The notes beneath the pieces were generated by a model. It was not told the DNA's origin and made no database searches. It saw nothing but the letters and a program-made list of their open reading frames with translations. From positions 94,657,442 to 94,721,441 of the forward strand of contig CM070874.1 in the NCBI GenBank assembly GCA_036365515.1: a stretch of DNA of 64,000 nucleotides, in the 5' to 3' direction. Positions 36,663 to 49,929 of this stretch are shown here, one piece after another. Origin of the DNA: Torymus aiolomorphi. Taxonomy: Eukaryota; Arthropoda; Insecta; Hymenoptera; Torymidae. The stretch's first letter is position 1, and the number at the start of each line of letters is the position of its first letter. A program made the translations under genes and the position numbers.

Positions 36663-39600
36663 GGAGGAGAAGGAGGAGGAGGAGGGGGGGGGGGAGAAAG
36701 AAGGGAAGTAGAAACCGGCTCATGCCGACGCGAAAGAAAAAGAGCGATTAACAAGAATTTGTATCTGTATACACAGCGGAGGTGCGCTCGCAAGCATCAT
36801 CAGGCGTCGGCGCAAAGGCGCTCCACGAAAATATCAGCGCTTATATATAGCACACAAGGGCGCAGGCGAAAACAAAGGGCGGTGCACGCTTGTACGTTGC
36901 GGGCGTGCGAGATACTACTTTCGCCCTCCCGACCCAAGTTTCTCTCTGCGCCTGGCCGAACTTGCCCGCTCTCAAACTAGACGCTGCTATAGTAGTGCTC
37001 CCTGTCAATGACCGCCCTCTAGGATAGCCGCTAATTTATCGCACGGGACTAGCCCCCCGCCTCACCGCCTCGGCGCAAGTTTCGCCTTACACCGTAATCG
37101 AGTCTTGAATCCCGTTCTGAAAGTTTTAATTGAAAAAGATATTGTTTTCCGCGCGGATACGTAGATGCACTTTTAATTAAAGCGAATCGTCCTTTTTTCC
37201 TTCTTCGTCTACACTCGATGCGTGCCTTATGGGACTGCATGTGGACTCGAATTTTCTATATCTCTTTTCTTTAATTTATTAAACTTCTCAATCAATCGAC
37301 CGGAAAAATATCTTTTACACTACTTACACAAGACGAATCGAATTTATTTATTTGCATAATTTTATTCGATTTTCTTAATTTCAATTTTTTGTCATTTACT
37401 TTAATTCCTCGGCAAATGATAAAACTTTTCATTTCATTTCCTTTTATTCTTCAATTGAATTCCATTTCTTATTTTTAAAGTCGATAAATCTCTTTACTCA
37501 TTTTTTCAACTTCTTTCATCGCAACTCCTGCACACAAATTATTTTCCGTTTTCTCCGCGTCAAATGCGCTCCGCTCATTTTTTACATCTTACTTTTAACT
37601 CCCATTTATTTTCTCGCATTATCCTTCCTTCCACTTAGGTTCTTTTGAATCCAGTTTCCATGTTCATCAAATTGGAAAGAGATATGATGCAGAAACTATT
37701 AAATTAGGGCAAAGCGCTGATATAATTTTCTGAGTATCATGCAATTTTTTAAAGTAGCATGAAAAATACCGGTCTTTCAGGAGCCCTGATACTATATCTT
37801 GCTGCCTTCTCACGTATTTTATTAGATTGGACGAGAGCCAACTGGAACGGTGAATTAGAGCAAGTTCAGATTTACGAAATTTTCCAGGAGCAAAAGTCTC
37901 GTGAAGTGAAAAATCTCATGATTAATTATTGTTTTGAAAATTTTCAAGTTTATGTCATCAACTAAATTTTGTCAGTGACTAGCACGCCGAGGCCATCAAT
38001 TCATCACTCGACTGGCTGAGAAAAAGCCACGTGCCTGGCGCTCTATACTCCTCAAAGTGGACGCACTCGAAAGAGGTCTTTCATTAGAAAAGTTCGGTGT
38101 GCAGCACTCGCGAGAAAACTGACGTTCCACAGCCATTTGGCGCGGGCGAAGCTGCTTTACGGGCTTCCCTCGCCCGGCCGAGTTGCTCCCTCTGCCCTAA
38201 TGCCCGGCTCGCACGCACGCTCGCTCGCGTACGTGTGCGTACACATCTGTGTTTGCCGTGCTCGCGCGCTGTCGTCCTACGCGTGTGTTTGCATGCAAAT
38301 GCACGCGAGCGCGCTTTAATTCGCGTGGGAACCGCGAAATTTTAGTTCCGCGCGCGACACAGAGAGCCAGGCAGAGAGGGAGAGACAGAGTGCAGGAGTG
38401 AAGTAGCGCGTGCCGCGGGGAGAGTGGCGAAACTTTGTATCTAATTCGGAGGCGCCGCGGGCTGTTGTGCGTATAACTAGTTGCAGCAGCGCGCTCCGAC
38501 CGAGGGCCCGCAGTCTGTTATAGAACTAATACGCGAGAGCGAGGAGAGGCCTAATCAAGAATTCGGCGGGGGGCGGAGAAGCCAGCCCTGCTGGGTTATG
38601 TGTGCCTGCACCGGCGATGCTGCTCCTTTGACCGAAAAACGCGACGTGCCGGCAGTGCTTTGCAGGCTGACTTTTAACCGCACGCGCTCTGCAGCATATT
38701 GATTTGCTTGGCCGTTATAGTGGCCGGAGAGGTCGAAGGATTTAATTTAAGGGGGTTCTCCTCGGGCTCTACAGTTTGTGCGTTCAGCGAGAGCACAAAC
38801 TATAACATTGGCGTCGTTCTGTCTCTTTCACTCTCGTGCACGTCGTCTGCTATTTGTGTTTGTAATCATTAATATCTTTTTAAAAAGATCGGCTTGGCAC
38901 ATATTTGATAAACTTAATAGAAAAAGCCGAATTTCATCTTTCTTAAGCTATGTTTTTCTTTTTGAAGTCCAGTTTTTTTGATGAGTAATACTATTACTTT
39001 CTATCACAGTTGATATAGCACTCATTTACTCTCATGTAAAAATAAGCATTTTCAAGAATTTTTTTCTCAAAAATTCATTCGGCAATGTATGTAAACAAAC
39101 ATATGGTATCATTTCTGTGACTTTGAAGAATATTTGTGTATTTTTTTTAGAAGCTTTTTCAGTTTTTGCAATATGAAGAAAACTACCTTAAAGCCAAGAT
39201 TAAAGAGTTCAATATTCTTTTGCTTTTTACGATTTTAATGAAAATGACAAAGACAAATCGAAAGACTGGTATGGAAAAGGAAGAGAGAAACTCGTGTTCT
39301 TGTCCTGTAATATACACCTGGAGGGGTGGATCGCAGAACTGGCAGTATAGATATCACTGCCGGCGGGCTTTCGACGACACCCAAGCGAATCTACTTTGCG
39401 TAATTGCGGCGCTCCCACACGATCTGTCGATCGTGCAGCCCAGTATACGTCGAACTCGCCAGACAATGACACATCATCCTATTTAACATTTAACGAAGCT
39501 CATTGCGAAAGCAATCAAAACTTAGAGCAAACTCCTGCGCTCTCTGACACTCGCGCCCGCGCGCGCGTCTGTCCAAGTGCTGCTCCTCTGAATACTAACC

Positions 39601-42600
39601 CGAAGCGACCTAGAGCTCGGTTTCGTCGACGAAGGCGACGACGGCGACGACGCTTTTAATGAAGAAATAAGTTGATTAATTGTTTTCCATCGGGCTCGAT
39701 TATTGGTCGGTGGCCCGTCGCTCCGGTAATGATGATTACTTATCGCCGACGCTCTAACGATGTTTAATTATCAATGAATTATCCAGAGTGTTGCTGTTGC
39801 CACCACCACCGCCGCCGCCGCTGTTGCTTCAATCGATTGACTGCGCTTTTTTCGACGTTTTTATTGGAAAACACCGGGAAGGGGGTGGCTCGTCAGTGCA
39901 TTTACCTTAATTACCTTCCTTTAAGCATGAAAAATGTTTTTGCAGTTTACTGCTAATGAATAACCAAACATTCTTCGGGTGAACGCTGATGTTGCGTAAA
40001 TATCGGGTAGATTACAATGTCAACAATAAATATTGCTTTATAAAGCTCCGAGAAAAATACGTATGTACACAAGATTTCCACTTGCCTATGACTGCTACTT
40101 TAATATACAAATCGAAGGATGAAAGAGGCTCGCGTAGTGCTTTTGCGTAAATGAAAGGTTTTGTTATAATGAACCACCCATAACCGCACCACCTATTCAT
40201 GCGTAGGTAGTACTGAGAATAGAAGCTCACAAACTTTTACAAGGTCGACGCAAGAATGGATTGTTTATTATTGTTTTACGCAGAATGACGTTAAAAACTC
40301 TTCGCTCTAGTGCAAGATTTATATTTTTCGCCTGGATCGACTGCCCGAAAATCCGGTGGAACTACCCCGCTGCGCGCGCGGGGGGGGATTTAAAATGTAA
40401 ATGGAGACATAAATATTTTAACACAATTTTTTTCGGCCGACGCCACCTGGTTACTGCACATATATATCACGATCGATTTTCTGGTGTAAACGAGATTTTC
40501 ATCGTTTATTCATTTTTTTTTGCATGCGACGAGAAATAAAAAAAAAATGATACACGCATCGGGATATTTTTCCGCGACTCGGCCGCGCCGCTCTATATTA
40601 TTCACGCAAATAAACGGTTTGCATTTCCTTTCATTATTCTTCCCGCGCGCGGTTCGAGATCGTTTTATACGCCGATCCAACCCCTGTTTATCTCTCTTTC
40701 CCCCTCCCCATCGTAGAATATAAAGTTGATTTTTTTATTTTCTTGAAGGAGTCCTGTTACTGATCGTTTTCCTAAACTGCATACTGATTTATGAAGTCGA
40801 AAGATGAAGCGAGCAAGTTTTTTTAAAAATTGGATCTTCTTTTTCATTATTTATTAATATCAATACGTATATTTCTTATAATTAACAAAATGTACAGGTT
40901 AAATGGCAAATAACTAATAGGGAAAGACAAAAACGTTGTCTCAAAATTCAATTGTCATCGCAGTGCCGCATCATAACGCATTTTATGACCCACTGAACAA
41001 CAAAACGGACATCCTTAGAGCGGCAAGCTCCGCAAAGAAAAATACAAACAAAAGCATACCGCAGCGAACGAGAAAAAAAAATTCGTGAGCATAATGCGAC
41101 CGCGTGCGAGCGGGCGAGCACTGCACACACGCAAATGTATCCTTTAATCATCAGTCGGCGCACGCGTGGTGCGCTCTTTTGCATATAAAACCAATTATTT
41201 TTTAATACGATGCCCCCCCCCCCCGCCCCGCATTTGTATCACATAGCGCAAAGACGCGCGTCTACACGAGCCGCTTTATGCGAGGCGACGTGAGTAGACT
41301 GGCAATTTTTCCCCGCCGCGCGCGTCGCGGCCTTTTACAGCATCGTAAAAGCCTAACGGTTTGCGACGGTTAATCTTCGGGGCTGACCGCGCGTAAGGGA
41401 AAAAAGCGCGGCGCGCAATGACTACCGAATTCGTTCAAATCGTTTTTATGAATACCAGCAATCGTGAAATCGATTCATTTTCGCACTGGAGAAGGGAAAG
41501 AGACAAGTGGGTTTTAAGGACTTGCCGTAGAGTGGATTAATGGTGTGTCAATAGTCGGAGAAAACTATCAATTTTTGTTCCAGTATACTTGGCTGAGAGT
41601 AATGCTTTACGATTCGTTTAAAAATGTTACACCTCGATGATTAAATGTTGAAGGAAGTTTTTAAAAATTTTAAAAACTTTTTATCTTGATTATAAATGTG
41701 ATTCTATGTCAAGCATATTGTGCAGTATGTAGGATTTTATATCGGTGTAATAAACTTCAAGCACGTCTGTCCTCTTTAATCCACCTTATTAACCCCAACA
41801 AGTACTTTATTACGAAACTTTTTGACCCTGAAAATCCGCTAATAGCGCCAACGAAGTACAAGCGCCGCGCTACGGCCGATATCCCCCGTCGCGCAATACT
41901 TGGGTGTGTGCCTCTCGAAAATATGCTTAAAACTTGAAGCTCATCTCCGTAAAAATGTTGTCCGTTCTTTGCGTACTGCTTTAAACGCGTATAGTATAGT
42001 AGCCAACTACGCTGATCACGGCATCCCATAGCAATTAATTGGCTACACTTTATACGTGTGCATAGAGCAATAGTTTTTGCGGTTCGCCGCAAGCGCGCAA
42101 ACTTTTATGCGTTGCCATTTATCGGCGAGTTAACTCGACGGCTAACAATTACGAGAAAAAGGACATTAAAATCTGAGGCGCAGACAGGGGAGTCGGTTTC
42201 ATGCAGGAATTCGTTTTCTCGTACAGTAGAAATACATTGACGATTAAATCTAATTTTAATCATACAATTAAGAGAAAAGTGCAACAATTGTATATAATGA
42301 TCATTCCAAACAAGATGGAACATTTTTAGTTATTTTAACATTATCAGTTAAAATAAATTATCGCAGCATGTCGCAATATTTTTATGTACACCTTCAGTAT
42401 TTTCGACATTAATGTAAGCGCAACTTTCGATTCTTCGCAGCGTATGAGGTCGCTGCACCGTAATTCTAACCTTCCGTGCAGCTTCACTTGATCGAAAGAA
42501 AAAGAAAAGGTGGGTTTCTTTGAACAACCAGGCGGAAAATTTTACTGACGCAACGAATATAGCCGCTTGGCTCGTCTTTAAGACTTTAAAGTTGCAACGG

Positions 42601-43252
42601 TGAGAGAAGGCCGGTCGATTTATCGAGGGCAGCCTGCAGCCAATTTCATATTAAAAACTCGCGGAAGAGATCAACCGGATTTTCCTGCCCTGGGCCGCGC
42701 AGTTACTACTTAAAATAGTGCATCGGATATAAGTTTTCTGTAAATTTCGATGTGTTTATAACTTTTCTTCGCTTTATGATTACTGAATTTTGAATAAACA
42801 AGTAGAGATTCGAATATTTTTTTAAATTTAAAATGATTTTTAAGGTTATTAAAGACTTTACTTTTATTTTATCTATTACCCAAAATAATTGTGTAATACC
42901 AACTCATTGCATTAATATCTATTGAGATAGTGAATGATGCAAAGTTAGAATAACTGTGGAATCTCCTTTGTCATTAATATAACCTCTCATCGCGTTCTGA
43001 TCACATATAGCCATTTACTGTAGCAGTTATCCTACGTCTACCCTATAAGTTATATATAACGAGAACTTTAAAATACTAATTCATATAGCCACACGTAACT
43101 GTAATTCAATACATACAGCTATAGTATTTGCAAGTAAATAAGCTTAGAATCAAATCAAAATAAATGTTGCTGTGTAGATTTTCATTGTTGAGTAGTAATA
43201 GCATAATCTGAATTAAACAATAGAATACATAAGTATTTACGAAATGAATTAA
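33424..43252. other. Long unassigned region with alternating GC-rich and AT-rich tracts
   Basis: No supported gene. A diverged ~176 bp tandem pair lies at about 33900-34260 (shared CATGGTAAAATGTAT and TTTACATTACCTT phrases). A purine-rich AGG/AAG tract lies at 36573-36700. CpG-rich tracts with CGCG and CGTGCG runs lie at 34650-36250, 38100-38700 and 41080-41420. Short C or G runs occur at 35946, 36687 and 41213. Short frames lack family features. The CpG-rich parts might be promoters or first exons of host genes outside view, but nothing in the sequence proves it. Confidence 0.4.
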
Positions 43253-43475
43253 GGTGTTTGAAATTTCGAACGTTCATAGTGAACGAAAGATTTTTGCCAT
43301 TTTCAAATTTAACCGAATTTGGCTACTTAATACATTTAAAATCGGATAATAACTGTATTTCTTCACTTCTCACTCTTGCAGTCACCAGTAAACCACACTC
43401 CGGGGAATTCTAACCAGAATTAGAAACTTTAAGTTAATATTTCGTTCATTACGAACGTTCGGAATTTCAAACACG
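43253..43475 (+). mobile_element. 223 bp MITE, copy 1
   Basis: Ends GTGTTTGAAATTTCGAACG and the complement CGTTCGGAATTTCAAACAC form imperfect ~35 bp TIRs. An inverse-oriented copy of the same length lies at 53369-53591. No coding capacity. Confidence 0.8.
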
Positions 43476-44645
43476 TATGAATTATCGCAATTGAGAAGTC
43501 AACTTGGAAGATATCAAAGAAATATCATAATAATGCCTCTCATACGGAAAAATATAAAAAAAAATCATTTCAAACGTTATTAAAACCACGTATAAACTAA
43601 AAATTATGAGGTTATAACGATAAAAACCATTACATCATGGCATCGTAAAAAATCTCCGGAGCGTAATAACTTAAAAAAATTAAAGAAAATTCCAAGCACT
43701 GCACTTTCGGAAGCCAAATTTTATAACGCAGCGTAAAGTATAATACAGGCCATAACGTAAAGCGTAAAAAACCATCCATCTTACGCCCCACTTCGCAGCG
43801 AGCTTTCGCCCGTAGCGCACAAGCAAAACGAAACGAAGGTGAACGATAAGGGAGAAACAAGAATCAAAAGAAACATGTACAGCGAACTGCGGCATAAAAA
43901 GCAGAGAAGCGAAGCACGCACTGGTACACAAGCTCAGAATGTGAAGCTTCTTACTTGATGAACTGGGCTCGCCGATAAACAGCGCGCGTTATACAGTCAG
44001 TCCACAGATACATACCTGAAACATAAATAACGGAATATCTTGAGCGACGGGTCTCTTGCGAAGAGTTTCAACCAAGTAAACGTTTTCTGAACTCTTCTTT
44101 ATTAATGTTATACACACGAGATTTCATAAAAAAAATGTGCTATGTAATTAAAATTGATAAACCACCAAAGACGTTCTCGTAATCGAATAATGTGAATAGA
44201 ATTAAAATTATACTAACCCTCTCAGTTACAAGTGTTAACTGATATTGAAAAAAATATACTACTAGTCACGTATTAATATATGATGAAATGTCAATAGTTC
44301 AATATTGGAGAATTATCAAAAGACAATTTGACATTAAAAGGGAAAAAACTATTAAAAATTTAATGTTCATTTTACCGCTCTACACAAATGAAAACCAATT
44401 TAGAAAACAAGGTTTCAAATCGTGTAATTTGTTGTTCAAATAATATTTTGCTGTAAAAAAAACTGTACTAAAAATAGTGAGAAAGCAAAATAAAAATATA
44501 TTTGTAATCGGATCAATAACAGATATTGCCTAAACACGAGAAGTTTGTAAAAGCATCTCAATATCCTATGACAGCAGCACTGAAGAGTAAATCATAACAC
44601 TCAAGTAATAAACACCTGCCCCTTGCGTGCAAGTCCAAGCCTATA

Positions 44646-45175
44646 TGAGGCGTTTCACGTCAACTGTCCCAGTGCGGCGCACGAGCGCCAAATCGTGCTA
44701 TATCTAGCTCATGTTTACGATACTAAAATGTACTTAAAAAAATTTTATGATAAGCATTTCCAACGTATTTTTTCCTCAGCTTTCCAATGGTGTAGGCAGT
44801 TTTCCCGAAATTTTCCATTTTCGCCTTCAAAAAGTACAAAACGTGTTATATCTTAAAAAGTGTATTTTTAATATCTTTTTTTACCCTCTAGATCGAAAGC
44901 TGAGCATTTTTTACGTAGGAAAGGATAGTTTCCAAAGAGTGCCCGAAAGGTTTTCTGCGAGAAATAGAATGCGAAAGAGTAGACGCATCGCCTTTCCGGC
45001 GCGCGGGACTACGCGGTACAGCGCGCGGGCTGCGCTTGCCTCGTTGCCTCGTTGCCTAATAATAATCTTTTATAATTTTTAATTCTTTACCTGTTTTTTT
45101 TTTATTCTTGAATAACGCATGGAATAATATTTTATTAATTATTTCATAAAAAAATAAAATTTTTAAATTAACGTT
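44646..45175 (+). repeat. Left arm of the TA-flanked element
   Basis: Inverse match to 57410-57936, including the phrase TGAAAAACAAACGTTA (in complement) at the inner edge and a GC-rich patch near 45000. Short frames here are mirrored in the right arm and are shadows. Confidence 0.85.
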
Positions 45176-45294
45176 TGTTTTTCAGTGTAGATAATTTTTT
45201 TCTTTTTGGTTTCACAGCTTTCGTAGGGAAGATTTTATACTCAGAACTAAGAGAGGTTTTTTTGAGCTTCAATGTACTTTCATCTATTGGAATA

Positions 45295-45638
45295 ATTGTA
45301 CAATTGAACGAACTTACCTGTAAGTGAAGTCCGATTAGAATTGTATGAAGCACCTCTTCTGAAATGATCAAATTGTAGTACTCCCTCTTCCCGCCCGATT
45401 TACCACACGTCCAAAGCAAAAAAGAGCTCTAGCGGCCGTACCGCGCTGCCACCGTAGCTGTCTCCCGGCTCTGCCGCCGCTCGATCCTCATTATTTAAAG
45501 TGTTGCCGTTTCCAATTGGGGCATCTATAAAGGCTTATAGATAAGGGTCCAGGGTGGGACTTGATCATTTCGAAAGAGGTGCTTCATACAATTCTAATCG
45601 AACTTCACTTACAGGTAAGTTCGTTCAATTGTACAATT
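45295..45638. repeat. Local inverted duplication with splice-donor-like CAGGTAAGT
   Basis: The 75 bp at 45295-45370 recur inverted at 45563-45638. Both copies carry ACTTACAGGTAAGTTCG and GAGGTGCTTCATACAATTC. The 83-codon minus-strand frame 45168-45419 runs across one copy and has no recognised domain. The GC-rich 45420-45490 segment lies between them and recurs at 55414-55490. Confidence 0.7.
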
Positions 45639-46051
45639 GTATTTCGCACCTCTTCCTCATGATCAAATTGTAGATGTTCAAAGCTATGAAACGGCAACTG
45701 GATATATAGACAAATGCATGACATTTTGGGAAAAAATGTCTCACCCTTTTTGAATTTAAATATCATTCTACATTTGTAATCCAGCAAAAATACGAAATCG
45801 TAATGACAAATTATTAAATATTTTTGAGATTATCATTTCTAATTTTACAATTATAAAATAATTGTAAAATTTGATTCTCTGTATTGTAGATCTATTAATC
45901 TTTCGTGCATGAAAGATGAATCAATATTTACAGACGAGACCTGACGTATAAGTATATTAATTATTTTACGACTAGAATTTCGATACAAGCACTAAGTGCA
46001 AGAACGCTTAATTATTACAAAAGTTTTCCACGAGGTTCAGAATTTAAACTA

Positions 46052-46170
46052 GGGGGGCTGCGCCCCCCAACGTGCCTTCGGCACGCCATCCCCCCCGCCC
46101 CCACACACACCTGCTCCTCGCTTCGCTCGTCGCCCGCCCCCTCCCTATGTAAAAACTTCGTTTTTACATA
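46052..46170. repeat. Cluster of perfect three-base-loop palindromes
   Basis: Three perfect hairpins with 3-base loops: GGGGGGC-tgc-GCCCCCC (46052-46068), CGTGCC-ttc-GGCACG (46071-46085) and an 11 bp stem TATGTAAAAAC-ttc-GTTTTTACATA (46146-46170). A CCTCGCTTCGCTCG stretch lies between. Confidence 0.75.
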
Positions 46171-47710
46171 ATAGGCACGACCGCAATACTCAGGAGAACC
46201 TAGTATTTTTATAAAAGCGAAAATTGCAACACTTCCGATATTTATAATAAAAAAAAAAAATTAAATATATAATAATAATAATAAACTAGCTGCTCACGGA
46301 CTCACGGGTGTTCCTAACTACATATACCTATACAATCTCAATTACAAAAAAATATAACTTGCGCACATATGCATATATATATATACACTAATACGGCGAA
46401 AAGGAGAAAAACAGAAGGAGAATGCTCAATACTGATGCATTCGGCAACGGCAATCTGGCTTAGCCCTGCGACCTGCGTGCATGAATACTTATACTGCAGC
46501 ATGAGTCGTAAAGGCTACGCTACGTACCTCGGCTCACGGTCGTACACACTTTCCGGACCTATGTATACTACCGTGCCTCGGCTAGGCTGCGTTCGCACAC
46601 CAAGAACAGCGGAAAAACACATGCGACTCGTGCGACCGGGAGGTATAAGATATATCTATATATATGATCGCGCGCGCTTTCTGCTACTGCTGAGTAGTGC
46701 GGCGTGCCGTCAGCCGTGGCGCACATGTGTCCATGGTGTGTGTTGTCAACAATCGAATCGTCTGGCTCCCGGCGTCCCCAGCGATGACTGTGGCTGCTGT
46801 AGTATGCCGCCCTGGTGAATCGTGTTCGCCCTTTCATCGTGTTCGTCGATTGTCGATGATTCGTCGGAGATGGGAAGGCAGTGGGTCAGCGGCGAGAGCA
46901 GATTTAGTAAGCATTTTCTCGTTCCTAACCTCTCTGATGGGTGAGCTGATGGTACTTTCGCTTGTTGCAGGTATCTGTGGCAGCGAGAGTAGTGTAAACG
47001 ACAGGCACTGCTGCAGACTGTTTTTTGGGTGTGGAAATGTTGTCTGAGTCATCTATTTATTAATTATATGTGGTTTTTAGGTGCTCAACTTTCCTTGTTT
47101 GGCTCTTACATTAGTGACTATGTGTACAGTTAAGCTGCTGCTTGTGTCTTCAGCGTCTTCAGTGAAACAACGGTTTAAGGTCTCCACCAGTTCTTCCCCT
47201 CTAATTGTTACAGGAAGCTGGTACAGTGAGTGAACAACAGCCATTGCTGCAGACTTTTCTTTTGTATGGTATGTTTTTTTGAGTCATCTATTCATTAGTC
47301 ATATGTGTTTTTTAGGTACTCAACTCTCCTCGCTTGTCCCCCAGAATAGGGACTGATCTGCTGTTCATGCGCTTTGCTGATCCCTAGGCTGAGGCAGTCC
47401 CTGACATTGAAACACAATTGACGGTCTCTGTCAGTACTTTCCTCCTAGGTGGTGTGGTTACTGACACAGTGGATCGCTGTTAGATGATTCTCAGCAGACT
47501 GGCATCCATGGAGTAGTGCCAGCCTAGACCGTCCAGCCCTATTTTGCAACTTCTGCAACTCTAAGTGATCTTCGAGTGTTAGTGCTTTAAAGTGTGAGGG
47601 GATAGGTAATAGGAACTGGGAAATATTATATAAGTACTGTGTGTGTTGTTAAATGCGATAAGGGTAGGTAGTTGTCCCTGGTAATATTAGCTCGTCTATT
47701 TAATTTCTAA
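46171..47710. other. Unassigned DNA inside the composite element
   Basis: Moderate GC content; frames at 46369-46818 and 46697-47047 are unrecognised. A phrase with GAGTCATCTATT and TTAGGTGCTCAACT recurs about 240 bp apart (47046 and 47280), suggesting a diverged tandem pair. Confidence 0.4.
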
Positions 47711-48649
47711 CAGGGAAGTACCCGAACTGTCAAATTCAAAAAAATTCCAAACCCATATTAAAAAGTAGACCTCCATGCGAGATTCACGAAACCATTTTTT
47801 TTATCGGCTGAGAAGCGCTTTATAAGGGTTAAAATCACCCCTAAAGTTTACCCCCAAGAAACGTTTTTTTGATATATCTCGGCTTCTACTTAACTTTTTT
47901 TAACGAAACAAAATGGAAAGAGTTTCTTATTAAAAAGTCAAGAAATCCGTGGTAGTATGAACATTAAGGGTTGCATTCCTTATTTTTTAGAGGGTGAAAT
48001 TGTGTTTTTTTAAGAATAATTTTTGTTGTGAGAATTCATAAAATAATTAAAAATAGGTCAAAACATTATTTTTACCAACTACAATAAATAACAGTTGGTG
48101 TGTTTGGGCATAATTCGCGAAACAACCCCTTAAGAGGTGGTAAACCACCCCTAACACAAATGAATTAGGTATATATTTTTGGCAATTATTTTTTTCCTTA
48201 AAATGGGTTCTTGAAGTCGTTAATCGGAATCTACAGTTAGATCCACAATAAAAATTTGAAAATAGTGAATTCAATATGGCGAAAAATTTTTTAGAAATAT
48301 TTTAAATTCCACGGAAAATAGTATGTAGACCCCCTAGCGGAAATTATATTATGTAAATAAATGTATATTTATTTATCGTACGATAAACAAGTGTATGATA
48401 AAAAAATAATAAATAATAGAATAACATAACAAAACATTGTTACATTATTATACACTTATTTACATAATATAATTTCCGCTAGGGGGTCTACATACTATTT
48501 TTCGTGGAATTTAAAATATTTCTAAAAAATTTTTCGCCATATTGAATTCACTATTTTCAAATTTTTATTGTCGATCTAACTGTGGATTCCGATTAACGAC
48601 TTCAAGAACCCATTTTAAGGAAAAAAATAATTGCCAAAAACATATATAT

Positions 48650-48930
48650 ATATTCAGTCCCTGAGGAGGAGCCGGAGCGGGCTCGAAACGTTGGACAAGG
48701 TGGTGGTGGTGGGGGGCAGTCAGATCGTCCTTTGCTAACAAAGTTTTTTCCAGGTTTTAATTAAGTTTTTATTTCAGATTCTGCGGGGGTGATTATAAAC
48801 AAGGGCAATCTGGCTGCCATAAATATTAATTATTTTAAATTAATTTGTAAGACTGTAAGACCGATGGAAAAATTCTTATCAGTTGATAGTAAATTGTAGT
48901 CGACATAAGTAATATTTTTAATGATCAAAA
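48650..48930 (+). mobile_element. ~280 bp insert carrying a hammerhead-like motif
   Basis: Its boundaries are defined by comparing the two arms of the fold-back. It begins near TATTCAGTCC and ends near AATGATCAAAA. The content is a hammerhead-like fold at its 5' end, a TGG/GGG-rich stretch and AT-rich DNA. It could be a truncated Penelope-like or retrozyme copy. Confidence 0.5.
48657..48696 (+). ncRNA. Hammerhead-ribozyme-like motif
   Basis: Stem I GTCC (48657-48660) with GGAC (48693-48696); core CTGAGGA (48661-48667, fits CUGANGA); stem II GAGCC/GGCTC (48669-48673 with 48680-48684); GAAA (48685-48688); then self-complementary ACGT, as in the short stem III of dimeric Penelope-type hammerheads. 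There is one extra G before stem II, so activity is uncertain. Confidence 0.4.
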
Positions 48931-49929
48931 AAATATACCTAATTCATTTGTGTTAGGGGTGGTTTACCACCTCTTAAGGGGTTGTTTCGCGAAGAATGCC
49001 CAAAAACACCAACTGTTATTTATTGTAGTTGGTAAAAATAATGTTTTGACCTATTTTTAATTATTTTATGAATCCTCACAACAAAAATTATTCTTAAAAA
49101 ACACAATTTCACCCTCTAAAAAATAAGGGATGCAACCCTTAATGTTCATACTACCACGGATTTCTTGGCTTTTTAATAAGAAACTCTTTCCATTTTGTTT
49201 CGTTAAAAAAAGTTAAGTAGAAGCCGAGATATATCAAAAAAACGTTTCTTGGGGGTAAACTTTAGGGGGGATTTTAACCCTTATAAAGCGCTTCTCAGCC
49301 GATAAAAAAAATTGTTTCGTGAATCTCGCATGGAGGTCTACTTTTTAATATGGGTTTGGAATTTTTTTTAATTTGACAGTTCGGGTACTTTCCTTGTAAG
49401 TTTACTCAGGGTGTAAGAACTCGCTTCAGGGTATCTGTTGTATTAAAATACATCATTATGTATTTCGCAGACTTCTACCCAGTGAGACTTGCCTATTTAA
49501 TAGTTTTCTACATGCTGTAAGACTGAGTCAGCTAGAACATTGCATTCTTTATGCATTGAAATTTACCATATTACAACATTTATAGCTCATACATTACACA
49601 AAAGTTTTTTTTGTATATATGATATTCCTTTAACATGTACTTATATAATATTACACAATTTTGATTCTTTTAGTTCAATCGCTTAGGTCCTGGGAACATA
49701 ATAGGTTAAGCTGGGTAATCTTATATCAAATTTTTTAAATTTGTTATTAAAAATCTTTTTGTAGAAAACAGGGAAATAGATATTTTGTTTCTTTAATTAT
49801 TCTTCCAATGTGTTTATCCCATTGAATATTATAATCAAATGTAATTTTGTATCTCATTATTATGTTTTTGTAATTATATTATGTTTGGAATGTTATGTCG
49901 ATTTTTTCCATCTTATTTAGAGCTATTGT

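Larger units (their letters stand above)
47712..49394. mobile_element. Fold-back element with ~640 bp arms, interrupted by an insert
   Basis: The left arm 47712-48350 pairs with 48455-48650 plus 48930-49394. Ends are AGGGAAGTACCCGAACTG and CAGTTCGGGTACTTTCCTT. The right arm is split by an insert of ~280 bp (48650-48930) that is absent from the left arm. No coding capacity. Confidence 0.85.

Noticed and set aside
36454..36793. Lys/Arg-rich and Leu/Pro-rich frames
   Set aside because: All come from one purine-rich AGG/AAG tract read in different frames.
38097..38702. Possible host exon in CpG-rich DNA
   Set aside because: Short Arg/Ala-rich frames in several phases, no domain, no convincing splice pattern.
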